The notes under the pieces: generated by a model
What the model saw: the letters and a program-made list of their open reading frames with translations, nothing else
What the model was told of the DNA's origin: nothing
The model's database searches: none
Position numbers and translations under genes: made by a program
Shown: positions 48,694 to 57,980 of the stretch, piece after piece
Numbering within the stretch: the first letter of the stretch is position 1
Layout of the letters: every line of letters starts with the position of its first letter
From: Microbacterium sp. LWH11-1.2
GTDB taxonomy: Bacteria > Actinomycetota > Actinomycetes > Actinomycetales > Microbacteriaceae
Assembly (NCBI RefSeq): GCF_038397745.1
Contig: NZ_CP151636.1
Span: 62,001-126,000, forward strand
DNA: 64,000 bases
Reading direction: 5' to 3'

Positions 48694-50856
48694 ATGACAT
48701 CGACCGACCTGCGATCGGCTGACACGCGGGCGGACCTGCCCGGTACTCGGCACCACGCCCTCCGCGGCGGCGGCGTGGAGGTGGCCGTGGTGTCCCGAGA
48801 CGACGGTCTTCCGGAGGTCCTGCACTGGGGCGGCCCCCTCGGCCCTGCCGACAGGCAGGAGCTGGTGCTCGCCTCGCGTCGTCAGGTCTCGCCGAGCGCA
48901 CTAGATGCGGAATGGCCGATCACCCTCCTCCCGAGCGAGCACGACGGCTGGGAGGGACGCCCGGGATTCGCCGCTCATCGAGCGGGACGCATCTGCGTGC
49001 CGCGATGGCACAGCGTTGAGACCCGAGGTGACGAGACCGGTCTGCGCGTCACGGCGCACGCCGACGGCCTCGAGCTGCACACGGACATGCATCTCGACGA
49101 CGTGGGCGTGCTCCGTGTGACTCACGAGGTCGTCAACACCGGTGACGACGACCTGGAGCTGCTCGCGCTCGAGGCGACCATGCCGGTCGGCGACCTCGCC
49201 GCCGATGCGCTCGACTTCTCGGGCCGGTGGACCAGGGAGCGCAGCCCCCAGCGCACGCGTCTCCTCGAGGGCAGCCGCGTGCGCGAATCCCGCCGCGGCC
49301 GCACCGGGCACGATTCGCCGATGCTGCTGACGCTCGGCACCGCCGGCTTCGGCGACCGCACCGGTGAGGCGTGGGCCGTCCACCTCGCCTGGAGCGCCGA
49401 CTCCGTCTACCGCCATGACGCCCTCCCCGAGGCTCCGACTCTGCTCGGCGCGGGACCGCTGCTGCGCGCCGGCGAGATGGTCCTCGCACCCGGAGACCGA
49501 TTCCGGGCCCCCACGGCGGCGTTCGTCTGGAGCGACCGCGGGCTCGACGGGCTCGGTGCGCGCCTGCACGCCTCGCTCCGCGCGCGCGTCGGCCATCCGT
49601 CCACGCGGCCGGTCACCCTGAACACCTGGGAGGCCGTGTACTTCCACCACGACATCGAGCGGCTGCGCACCCTCGCCAAGACGGCGGCCGACATCGGCGT
49701 GGAGCGCTTCGTGCTCGACGACGGATGGTTCCTCGGCCGACGCAGCGACGTCGCCGGCCTCGGCGACTGGAGCGTCGACCTCGAGATGTGGCCGGAGGGG
49801 CTGCATCCGCTCGCCGACGAGGTGCGCCGCCTCGGTATGCAGTTCGGGCTCTGGTTCGAACCCGAGATGGTCAACGTCGACTCGGACCTCGCGCGGGCGC
49901 ACCCCGATTGGCTGCTGCAGGATCCGGAGGCGGGCGTGCGCACCTGGCGGAACCAGTACGTGCTCGACGTCGCGAACCCCGCCGTGTTCGAATATCTCGT
50001 CGAGTCCATCTCGCGGGTGGTGTCCGAGTACGGGCTCGACTACATCAAGTGGGATCAGAACCGCGACCTCATCGAGGCGGTGCACGACGGCCGTGCTGGC
50101 GTGCACCGCCACACCCTCGCGGTGTACGCCCTGCTCGACGCCGTGCGCAGGCGGCATCCGGGTCTGGAGATCGAGTCCTGCGCCTCCGGCGGAGCACGTG
50201 TCGATCTCGGCGTGCTGGAGCGCACCGATCGGGTCTGGGCGTCGGACACCAACGATCCGATCGAGCGCCTCGACATCCAGCGATGGACCGAGCTGCTCCT
50301 CCCCCTCGAGCTCATCGGCTCGCACGTGGGACCCCCGGTGACCCACACCACTCGTCGTGAGACGAGCCTGGGCCTGCGCATCGCCGTCGCCCTGTTCGGC
50401 TCCTTCGGGATCGAGTGGGACATCACCGAGTGCACGCCGGACGAGCTCGACCAGCTCCGTGACGCGATCGCCGCGTACCGGCGACTGCGCGGCCTGCTGC
50501 ACACCGGCCTGCTCGCCCACCCCGCCGGCGGCGACGACGGGCTGCGCGTGACCTCGGTCACGGCACCGGATGCGAGTCGCGCCGTGGTCAGGGTCGCGCG
50601 GGTGACGAGTTCCGACCGGGCGCTTCCGCGCCTGCTCCGACTCGTCGACCTCGATCCGGACGCGCAGTACCTCGTGCGGCCGGTGGCGGAGCTGCGGATG
50701 CCGCGAGCGATCGAACCCTCCCCGCCCCCGTGGCTGGAACGCGGACACGTGGTGCTGACGGGCGCGTCCCTCGCGCAGCGCGGCATCCGTCTGCCACTCC
50801 TCGGACCGGGACAGGCGCTCGTGCTCGAGGCGGAGCGGCTTCCCGCGGAGGGCTGA
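48694..50856 (+). CDS. GH36 alpha-galactosidase 1
   Basis: This 720-residue cytoplasmic enzyme has an N-terminal beta-supersandwich domain, then the TIM barrel with TLNTWEAVYF and ERFVLDDGWFLGRRSD. The nucleophile is D454 (IKWDQNRD), the substrate loop is ESCASGGARVDLG, and acid/base is D518 (WASDTNDPIERLDIQRW). It cleaves terminal alpha-galactosyl residues from raffinose/melibiose-type sugars. It sits just downstream of the ROK gene, with its own operator. Close paralogue at 60892-63114. Confidence 0.96.
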   Translation: MTSTDLRSADTRADLPGTRHHALRGGGVEVAVVSRDDGLPEVLHWGGPLGPADRQELVLASRRQVSPSALDAEWPITLLPSEHDGWEGRPGFAAHRAGRICVPRWHSVETRGDETGLRVTAHADGLELHTDMHLDDVGVLRVTHEVVNTGDDDLELLALEATMPVGDLAADALDFSGRWTRERSPQRTRLLEGSRVRESRRGRTGHDSPMLLTLGTAGFGDRTGEAWAVHLAWSADSVYRHDALPEAPTLLGAGPLLRAGEMVLAPGDRFRAPTAAFVWSDRGLDGLGARLHASLRARVGHPSTRPVTLNTWEAVYFHHDIERLRTLAKTAADIGVERFVLDDGWFLGRRSDVAGLGDWSVDLEMWPEGLHPLADEVRRLGMQFGLWFEPEMVNVDSDLARAHPDWLLQDPEAGVRTWRNQYVLDVANPAVFEYLVESISRVVSEYGLDYIKWDQNRDLIEAVHDGRAGVHRHTLAVYALLDAVRRRHPGLEIESCASGGARVDLGVLERTDRVWASDTNDPIERLDIQRWTELLLPLELIGSHVGPPVTHTTRRETSLGLRIAVALFGSFGIEWDITECTPDELDQLRDAIAAYRRLRGLLHTGLLAHPAGGDDGLRVTSVTAPDASRAVVRVARVTSSDRALPRLLRLVDLDPDAQYLVRPVAELRMPRAIEPSPPPWLERGHVVLTGASLAQRGIRLPLLGPGQALVLEAERLPAEG

Positions 50857-50865
50857 CCGCGCCGA

Positions 50866-50896
50866 GGGCGGCGACCCGGAGTCCGGTTCGCCGCCC
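50866..50896. terminator. terminator between convergent GH36 and GH42 genes
   Basis: GGGCGGCGA (50866-50874) pairs with TCGCCGCCC (50888-50896), with a further CCGGA/TCCGG inside the loop. It lies in the 46-bp gap between convergent genes. Confidence 0.6.
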
Positions 50897-50902
50897 CGCC
50901 CG

Positions 50903-52942
50903 TCACTCCCGGATGACCGCGACCGCTCCTGCCGGGACGGAGACGCGACCGGTGTGCGCGTTCCCGGTGAGCAGATCGGTGCCGGATGCCTCGACCCAGC
51001 CGTCGTCGTCGGTGTGGTTGATGAGGAAGAGGTAGGAGGAGTCGTCCGAGCTCCGGCGCACCGCCTCGACGCCGCGCGAGACGACAGCCGTCGGCGCGAC
51101 CCCGGCCTCGTCGAGCAGACGCTCTGCGAGCGCGGCCAGGCCCGCCTCATCGAGATCGGTGGACAGGTACCACGCCGTCCCGGCGCCCACCCGGCGGCGG
51201 GTGAGCGCGGGGTGACCGGCGAGCGGGCCCTCGGCGTACCCCGCGACGACCTCGACGCCGTCCTCCGGCCGTGGATGCCGCAGCCGCTCCGACCACCGGC
51301 GCCCGGTCCAGCCGTTGTCCAGGGCGAACGACCGTTCGCTCTCGAGCGGGAAGAACTCCTCGCTCGTCACGCCGACCAGCGAGCGGAACGCGCCGGGATA
51401 CCCGCCGATGTGCACGGTGCCCGCCTCGTCGACGATGCCGGAGAACCAGGTCACCAGCGCGATTCCGCCGGCCTCGACGTACTCGTGCACCGCGCGCGCG
51501 TTCTCCTCCGACACCAGGTACAGCCCGGCGACGATCACGAGCCGGTAGTCGTCCAGCCGCGACCAGGGCGGCACCACATCCGTGGTGACGGCGCGCTCGA
51601 ACAGGACGTTGTGGACGGCCCGCGCGGTGTCGGCGTAGCGGAGGTTGTTGGCGGGCTTGAGGCCCGACCGCAGCGCCCATCCGGCCTCGTTGTCGTGCAG
51701 CAGGGCCACCTCCGCGGGGGCGACCACCGTGTCCCGCACCTCGGCGAGCGCAGCCATCTGCGAGCCCAGCGCGACCACATCACGGAAGACCCGGCTGTCA
51801 CGACCCGCGTGGGGCAGCATCGCGGAGTGGAACTGCTCGGTCCCGGACTTCGAGGCTCGCCACTGGAAGAACATCGCGCTGTTGGAGCCGCGGGCGATGT
51901 GTGCGAGCGCGTGGCGGCTGATCTCGCCCGGAGCCTTGGGCTGATTGATCGGATGCCAGCTCGACGCGCCCGTCGCATGCTCCATCAGCATCCAGGGTCG
52001 GCCGCCGGACATGCCGCGCATGCGGTCGCCGCTGAAGGCCAGGTCCTGGTGCTTGAGAGGGTCGGGGCCGAACGTGTAGTGGTCGTTCGCCACGATGTCC
52101 ACCTCGTCGGCCCACCGCGTGTAGTCGACCACGTCGGGACCGAGTCCGACCATGAAGTTCGTGGTGATCGGGAGTTCCGGGGTGAAACGCCGCAGCGCCT
52201 CCTTCTCTGCACGGTACTGCGCGAGGAGCTCGTCGGACGAGAAGCGCTCGTAGTCGAGCAGATGTCCCGGGTTGTGCGCGGTGACACCCCAGGGCGTCGT
52301 CACCTCCTCGAAGGAGGAGTAGCTATTTCCCCAGAACGACATGCCCCAGGCCGCATTCAGCGCGTCGACCGTGACGTACTTCTCGGCCACCCACCCGCGG
52401 AATCGGGCGTTCGAGACCGGGCAGTGGCAGCGTGCGTTCCCGCCGCCGAGCTCGTTGCTCACGTGCCACATCAGCACGGCGGGGTGTCCGGCGACGTGCT
52501 CGGCGAGGCGCTCCACTATGCGTACGGCGTATTCCCGGAACACGGTCGACGACGGGCACCAGCCGAGTCGTCCACCCGGCGCGAGGGGGTGTCCGTGGAT
52601 GTCCTGCGGCAGGATCTCGGGGTGCAGGCGGTGCAGCCACATCGGCACCGCGGCCGTGGGGGTGGCGAGGTCGACGGCGATCCCGTTCTCATGCAGCAGA
52701 TCGAGCATCCGATCGAGCCACGAGAAGTCGAAGACGCCCTCGCGCGGTTCGTGGATCACCCAGGAGAACACGCCGAGGGTCACGAGGTTCACCCCCGCCT
52801 CGCGCATCAGCTCCATGTCCTCGAGCACGACGTCCCACGACCACTGCTCCGGGCTGTAGTCGCCGCCGAAGGAGAGACCGTCGGTCGGCCAGTCGACATG
52901 TCGACGAGGGGCGTCGTTCAGGATCTCGGTGCTACTGGTCAT
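50903..52942 (-). CDS. GH42 beta-galactosidase 2
   Basis: This 679-residue enzyme has LSFGGDYSPEQWSWDVVLEDMELMREAGVN, acid/base E164 (WHVSNELGGG) and nucleophile E321 (WMLMEHATG). The cysteine cluster C129, C172, C174 (GWCPSS, RCHCPVSN) is of the metal-site type found in many GH42 enzymes and missing from the other GH42 here. No signal peptide. The start overlaps the GH36-like stop by 11 bp; last gene of the Dpp-type operon. Confidence 0.95.
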   Translation of the reverse strand: MTSSTEILNDAPRRHVDWPTDGLSFGGDYSPEQWSWDVVLEDMELMREAGVNLVTLGVFSWVIHEPREGVFDFSWLDRMLDLLHENGIAVDLATPTAAVPMWLHRLHPEILPQDIHGHPLAPGGRLGWCPSSTVFREYAVRIVERLAEHVAGHPAVLMWHVSNELGGGNARCHCPVSNARFRGWVAEKYVTVDALNAAWGMSFWGNSYSSFEEVTTPWGVTAHNPGHLLDYERFSSDELLAQYRAEKEALRRFTPELPITTNFMVGLGPDVVDYTRWADEVDIVANDHYTFGPDPLKHQDLAFSGDRMRGMSGGRPWMLMEHATGASSWHPINQPKAPGEISRHALAHIARGSNSAMFFQWRASKSGTEQFHSAMLPHAGRDSRVFRDVVALGSQMAALAEVRDTVVAPAEVALLHDNEAGWALRSGLKPANNLRYADTARAVHNVLFERAVTTDVVPPWSRLDDYRLVIVAGLYLVSEENARAVHEYVEAGGIALVTWFSGIVDEAGTVHIGGYPGAFRSLVGVTSEEFFPLESERSFALDNGWTGRRWSERLRHPRPEDGVEVVAGYAEGPLAGHPALTRRRVGAGTAWYLSTDLDEAGLAALAERLLDEAGVAPTAVVSRGVEAVRRSSDDSSYLFLINHTDDDGWVEASGTDLLTGNAHTGRVSVPAGAVAVIRE

Positions 52943-55127
52943 CGGGGTTCCTCTCAGGGGAAGGGGTGGGGGGTCTCCGGGTCACCCGCAGCACGCGTGC
53001 GGTGGGCGCCGGCACGTCGACGGTGACGGCGAGTTCTCCGGCCGTCGCATCCCAGCGCCAGGACCAGCCGTCGGGGGCATCCGGGAAGAACGCCTCGACG
53101 GTGATCTGAACGTCACGGAATGAGGGCAGGGGGACGATGACGGTGCCGGTCGCCCCGGGGCGACGCCACAGGCTGAGGAACGCCGACCCATCGCCCGGGT
53201 CTCCCAGACCCAGGGCGACCCAGGGGTCCTCCCAGGCGGGGAGGCCCAACGGCCAGAACGGCATCGCCTGCTCGATCATGCGCAGCACCACCCGGTGCGC
53301 GTCCAGCGCGGCGCGGACGAGTGCGCGCTCGTCGGCTGCCATGCGATTGAGATAGCCCGAGAGGTAGAGCCGCCCGAGCACGCCGTTGACGAGTGCGAAG
53401 ACCATCTCCTCGCGCGTGCTCCCCGCCACCGGATACGCCCAGTTGCCCGCCTGTTCCGGGAGCATCGCGGCGGGAGCCGCGGCCGCGATCGTCGCATACA
53501 TCACGGGATCCTGCTGGTCGGAGGTGGACTGCAGGTGGAGCCGCGAGAGCATCGCCTGATCGATGCGCATCGCCCCGGACGCGCAGCTCTCGATCAGCAG
53601 ATCCGGATGCCGCGCCTGCCAGCCGTCGATCACCTCGAGGAGAGCGCGGTTGTGCGCGAGGAGTCCGGCGCCGGGAGCGAGGCCCCCGGCATCCGTCCCC
53701 GGTCCGGTCATGGTGTTGTCATCCATCTTGATGAACCCGATGCCGTAGTCGGCGACCAGCCGATCCACGACCTCGTCGACATGCGCGCGTGCGGCCGGGT
53801 CGCGCAGATCGAGCAGGTGACGGCCGTGCTCGGCGAGACGCACGCCTCCGCGTGAGAAGAAGGCCGAGTCGGGAAGGGCTCGACCGGAGGATGCGACCGC
53901 GAGCGGGGAACGCACGCCGATGACCTCGGGCTCGAGCCAGAGACCGGCGATCATGCCGTGGGCGCGGATGCGGTCGATGACCTCCTCGATGCCGTCGGGG
54001 AATCGCCGTGCAGCGGGCTTCCACTCACCGACGGAGTCCCACCAGCTCCCCTCCGCGTACCACCCGGCGTCGATGCAGAAGACGTCGGCGCCGATCGCGG
54101 CGGCCGCGTCGATGAGCGGAAGCAGCTTCTCGGTGGTCGGGTCGCCCATGAGCGTGTTCATGTAGTCGTTGAACACGATCGGAAGCCGCCGGTCCGCAGA
54201 CCTCACATGACGCAGCGCACGGCGCTGCGAGGTCAGGGCGGCGAGCACCTCGTCCACCCCGCCGGCCGCGAAGGCGATCGACGCCGGCACGGTCGTGAAC
54301 GACTCCCCGGCACCCAGGCGTGTACTCCACTGATTGTCCTGATCGGTCGGGCCGGTGAGCAGCAGATAGGCGCCATGCCGCGTCTCGCCGATCTCGTAGC
54401 CCCACGGACCGTTGTGCTCCACCTGCCAGGCGAGGGCGTGGTCGCCGGTCCGGGCGAGCAGCATCGCGGTCGGCACCTGCTCCCCGCTCGACCAGGATCC
54501 CCGGTCGGCGACATGGATCCGGCTGCGCGGCGGCTGATGCTGCAGGTCGCGATCGATCCGGGCGAGACCGCTCTCGCGCAGCGAGCGCGTGGCCCAGCGG
54601 CTCTCCGCGACCCAGTCGTTCGCCGCCGTCGCCAGCAGGAAGCCGTCGACATCGGGAGCGGCGGTGAGGAACGCGCCGGTGACGAAGGTCGAGACGAAGT
54701 CGAGCACGATCTCCGCGGCGGCATCGATCTCCGAGGACGGCTCGAACGAGACCTCCGACCAGGTGCGGAAGCCGCCGATGCCCGGCGTCCGTTCGAAGAC
54801 GCTCATGACCTCGATCCCCGTCTCGTCATCGCGCTGCCGCAGGCGCAGCATCCGCTCGTCGAGGATGTGGGAGGCGTGGCGGAGCCGCGCTCCGATGACC
54901 GTGTCGACGTGGCGGAAGCTGCCGGGGAAGCGGCCGTGGCCGAACCCGGAGAGCTCGACGAGCGGCTGCCGGAGAGAAGGGGGCAGCACCGGGATGCCCG
55001 CGCCCGACGTCGCGGGAGTCCCGAGGCCGACGAGCGACACCGGCGCATCCTGGCCGATCGCGAAGACGAGCTCCAGCGCGTCGTCGCCCCAGCGGAGGAC
55101 GTCGTCGCCCTGACGCGCCTCAGGCAC
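52932..55127 (-). CDS. divergent GH36 alpha-galactosidase-family enzyme
   Basis: This 731-residue protein has an N-terminal beta domain and a melibiase-type barrel (IVFNDYMNTLMGDPTTEKLLPLIDAAAAIGADVFCIDAGWY, GLWLEPEVIG). The nucleophile is D469 in GFIKMDDN, where the usual KWDxN has Met for Trp, and acid/base is D537 (STSDQQDP). It is clearly distinct from the two other GH36 enzymes here, so a different linkage or aglycone preference is likely. It starts with GTG, overlapping the ATPase stop by 8 bp, within the Dpp-type operon. Confidence 0.9.
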   Translation of the reverse strand: MPEARQGDDVLRWGDDALELVFAIGQDAPVSLVGLGTPATSGAGIPVLPPSLRQPLVELSGFGHGRFPGSFRHVDTVIGARLRHASHILDERMLRLRQRDDETGIEVMSVFERTPGIGGFRTWSEVSFEPSSEIDAAAEIVLDFVSTFVTGAFLTAAPDVDGFLLATAANDWVAESRWATRSLRESGLARIDRDLQHQPPRSRIHVADRGSWSSGEQVPTAMLLARTGDHALAWQVEHNGPWGYEIGETRHGAYLLLTGPTDQDNQWSTRLGAGESFTTVPASIAFAAGGVDEVLAALTSQRRALRHVRSADRRLPIVFNDYMNTLMGDPTTEKLLPLIDAAAAIGADVFCIDAGWYAEGSWWDSVGEWKPAARRFPDGIEEVIDRIRAHGMIAGLWLEPEVIGVRSPLAVASSGRALPDSAFFSRGGVRLAEHGRHLLDLRDPAARAHVDEVVDRLVADYGIGFIKMDDNTMTGPGTDAGGLAPGAGLLAHNRALLEVIDGWQARHPDLLIESCASGAMRIDQAMLSRLHLQSTSDQQDPVMYATIAAAAPAAMLPEQAGNWAYPVAGSTREEMVFALVNGVLGRLYLSGYLNRMAADERALVRAALDAHRVVLRMIEQAMPFWPLGLPAWEDPWVALGLGDPGDGSAFLSLWRRPGATGTVIVPLPSFRDVQITVEAFFPDAPDGWSWRWDATAGELAVTVDVPAPTARVLRVTRRPPTPSPERNPDDQ

Positions 55128-56016
55128 GCGCCGGTTCCCGCTCCGCGCTCTCCCAGGTCTGCGTGAAGTGGTTGTAGCAGACCGAGTTGTCCAGCGATGC
55201 GCGGTCGGGCGCCGCCTCGCTCGACACGACCTTCCCGATCTTCTCCGGGTCGGGCGCGGCGATCGCGAGCAGACGGGTGTAGTCGTGCTGCGGGTTGAGG
55301 ATGACGTCGTCGGCGGGACCGCGCTCGACCACTCGTCCGTGGTAGAGCACGAGGATCTCGTCCGAGAAGTGCCGCGCGGTGGCGAGGTCGTGGGTGATGT
55401 AGAGCAGCGCCAGGTTGTCCTCGCGCTGCAGCCGCCCCAGCAGGTTCAGCACACCGAGGCGGATCGACACGTCGAGCATCGACACCGGCTCGTCGGCGAT
55501 GAGCACCTCGGCGCCGGGAGCGAGAGCGCGGGCGATCGCGACGCGCTGCCGCTGGCCGCCGGACAGTTCGTGCGGACGACGGATCGCGACGTCCTCCGCC
55601 GGCGTGAGGTTCACGCGGTCCAGCATGCTCAGCACCTTCTCGTGCACGGCGGCGGCGCCGGTCGCCCGACGGTGGATGCGGATGGGCCGCGCGATGTGGT
55701 GCTCGATGCTGTGGAACGGATTCAGCGACGCGAACGGATCCTGGAACACCATCTGCACGTGTCGGCGGTAGAGCGAGCGCGGCATCGCCGTGCCGTCGTC
55801 GAGCGTGACGTCGATCTGTCCCGACGTCGGCCTCTCGAGTCTGGCCAGCATCCGCGCGATCGTGGACTTCCCCGACCCGGACTCTCCGACGAGCGCGATC
55901 GTCCGTCCGGGGACGAGGTCGAACGAGACTCCGTCCACTGCCCGGAACGCGCCGCGGCGCAGTCCCTTCCTGATCGTGTAGTCCTTCGTCAGATCGGACA
56001 CCCTGATGGTCGTCAT
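55120..56016 (-). CDS. peptide-family ABC transporter ATPase, DppF/OppF type
   Basis: This 298-residue ATPase has Walker A GESGSGKST, VFQDPFASLNPFHS, signature LSGGQRQRVAIARAL, Walker B VLIADEPVSMLD and H-loop YITHD. The C-terminal region carries the Opp/Dpp-type sugar/peptide ATPase extension. Overlaps the upstream ATPase gene by 4 bp. Its position next to glycosidases suggests an oligosaccharide rather than a peptide substrate. Confidence 0.95.
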   Translation of the reverse strand: MTTIRVSDLTKDYTIRKGLRRGAFRAVDGVSFDLVPGRTIALVGESGSGKSTIARMLARLERPTSGQIDVTLDDGTAMPRSLYRRHVQMVFQDPFASLNPFHSIEHHIARPIRIHRRATGAAAVHEKVLSMLDRVNLTPAEDVAIRRPHELSGGQRQRVAIARALAPGAEVLIADEPVSMLDVSIRLGVLNLLGRLQREDNLALLYITHDLATARHFSDEILVLYHGRVVERGPADDVILNPQHDYTRLLAIAAPDPEKIGKVVSSEAAPDRASLDNSVCYNHFTQTWESAEREPARA

Positions 56017-56909
56017 GAGCGCTGTACCTGCCCCTCGTCTGTGCCGGTTCGGATGAAGGCGCCGCGCGAACCGCTCAGGCTCGGGAACGACGACAGCAAC
56101 TGCTGCGTGTACTCGTGCTCGGGTGAGCGGTAGATGCGATCGGCCGTGCCGAGTTCGACGATCTCGCCCTGCAGCATGATGGCGATGCGGTCGCTGATCT
56201 CCAGCAGCAGCGGCAGATCGTGGGTGATGAAGATGACCGCGAAGTCGAGCTCGTCCCGCAGACGGACGATCTCCCGCAGGATGTCGCGCTGCACGACCAC
56301 ATCGAGGGCCGTGGTCGGCTCGTCCATGATCATGACCTGCGGCTCGAGCAGCATCGCCATCGCGATCATCACCCGCTGCCGCATGCCTCCGGAGAGCTCG
56401 TGCGGGTAGGAGTGCAGGCGACGCCGGTCGACGCCGACCCGCTCGAGCACGTCGCCCGCGCGCTGGATGCGCTCGCGCTTCGACATCTCGGGGCGGTGGG
56501 TCAGCAGCACGTCCTGCAGCTGCGCGCTCACGGTGGTCACCGGGTTCAGAGCGTTCATCGCGCCCTGGAACACCATCGACAGCTTCGTCCAGCGGAACGC
56601 CCGGAGCTGATCCTCCTCGAGGGCCAGCAGGTCGAGATCGCTGCCGTCCCGGTCGTGGAAGATGATGCTGCCCGACGAGATGCGTGCGGGCGGCTTGTGC
56701 AGCCGGTTGATCGCATAGGCGAGCGTCGTCTTCCCGCATCCGGATTCCCCGGCGAGGCCGAGGATCTCGCCGGGCGCGAGCGTGAACGAGGCGTTCTTCA
56801 CCGCCGTCACCGGGTGATCGACCTCGTAGACGACCGACAGGTCCTCGACGCTGATCACCGCCGGCCGAGCGGAACCGGTCCGGGTGCGGATCTCCTCCGA
56901 GATCGTCAT
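56013..56909 (-). CDS. peptide-family ABC transporter ATPase, DppD/OppD type
   Basis: This 298-residue ATPase has Walker A GESGCGKTT, VFQGAMNALNPV, signature LSGGMRQRVMIAMAM, Walker B VMIMDEPTTALD and H-loop FITHD, with the Opp/Dpp C-terminal EYTQQLLSSFPSL. Dimer partner of the DppF-type ATPase. Overlaps the DppC-type permease by 4 bp. Confidence 0.95.
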   Translation of the reverse strand: MTISEEIRTRTGSARPAVISVEDLSVVYEVDHPVTAVKNASFTLAPGEILGLAGESGCGKTTLAYAINRLHKPPARISSGSIIFHDRDGSDLDLLALEEDQLRAFRWTKLSMVFQGAMNALNPVTTVSAQLQDVLLTHRPEMSKRERIQRAGDVLERVGVDRRRLHSYPHELSGGMRQRVMIAMAMLLEPQVMIMDEPTTALDVVVQRDILREIVRLRDELDFAVIFITHDLPLLLEISDRIAIMLQGEIVELGTADRIYRSPEHEYTQQLLSSFPSLSGSRGAFIRTGTDEGQVQRS

Positions 56910-57919
56910 GCTGCGGCCTTCCTCTCCCTGGTCGCACGAGAGCGCTCGAGGCGGGCGGCGACCCTGGCGCGCTTGCGGTGCAGCCGGACGTTCTTGAGCT
57001 TGGGGTTGATGATCTCGTCGATCGAGAAGTTGATGAGCGAGAGGCCCATGCCGAACAGCGCGATGATGAGGCCGGGCGGCACGAACCACCACCACGCGCC
57101 CAGCGAGAGCGCGAAGCCGTTCTGGGCGTAGAACAGCATGGTGCCGAGGGTGGACGAGTTCGACGCCCCGAGTCCGAGGAACGACAGTCCTGCCTCCCCG
57201 AGGATCGCGGCGATCACAGCGAAGACGAACTGCGACGCGAGCACGGGGAGCAGGTTCGGCAGGATCTCGACGGCGATCACACGTCCGGCGCGCTCTCCGG
57301 CCACCCGGGATGCCGCGACATAGTCGCGATTGCGGATGGACAGCGTCTGCGCGCGCAGCACTCGGCTGGACGCCGCCCATCCGGTGATGGCGAGCACGAC
57401 CGCGATCGTCCAGAGGCCGCGCTGCGCCTGCGGGACGAACCCCGAGATCACGATCACGAGCGGCAGTCCGGGGATCACCAGGAAGACGTTCGAGAAGAGG
57501 GAGAACGCCTCATCCGCGAACCCGCCGATGTACGCCCCCAGGATGCCGAAGAAGGCGGACAGGATCGTCGCGAGCACGCCGACGATGAGGCCGATCTGCA
57601 GGGAGCCTGCCGTCGCGTGGGCGAGCTGGGCGAACACGTCCTGGCCTGTCTGCGTCGTGCCCAGGATGTGCTCGGCGCTGGGTGGCTGAAGCCCCGAGTC
57701 CCGGATCGTGGTCGGATCCTGCACCAGGAGGGGACCGATGATGCCGAACAGCGTGATGCCGCCGACGAGCACGAGACCGAAGGCGAGCCACGGCGTCATG
57801 GTGGGCAGCATCATCAACCACGGCGAGCGCGGCTTCCTGCCGCGTTCGGCCGCCGCGGTGGCGAGGGCCATCGTCGCGTCGGAGACGTTGGGCTCGGTGC
57901 GGGGAGCGAGGTTCGTCAT
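56906..57919 (-). CDS. peptide-family ABC transporter permease, DppC type
   Basis: This 337-residue protein has an N-terminal cytoplasmic tail, one helix (WLAFGLVLVGGITLFGIIGPLL), the OppC-type periplasmic segment HILGTTQTGQDVFAQLAHATAGSLQIGL and the docking loop AASRVAGERAGRVIAVEILPNLLP. A basic C-terminal tail ends the protein. Confidence 0.94.
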   Translation of the reverse strand: MTNLAPRTEPNVSDATMALATAAAERGRKPRSPWLMMLPTMTPWLAFGLVLVGGITLFGIIGPLLVQDPTTIRDSGLQPPSAEHILGTTQTGQDVFAQLAHATAGSLQIGLIVGVLATILSAFFGILGAYIGGFADEAFSLFSNVFLVIPGLPLVIVISGFVPQAQRGLWTIAVVLAITGWAASSRVLRAQTLSIRNRDYVAASRVAGERAGRVIAVEILPNLLPVLASQFVFAVIAAILGEAGLSFLGLGASNSSTLGTMLFYAQNGFALSLGAWWWFVPPGLIIALFGMGLSLINFSIDEIINPKLKNVRLHRKRARVAARLERSRATRERKAAA

Positions 57920-57980
57920 CGGCTGAGTCCTTCCGGGAAGAGCAGCACGCGCAGGGGCGTCGACATCGTCGCCGCCGACA

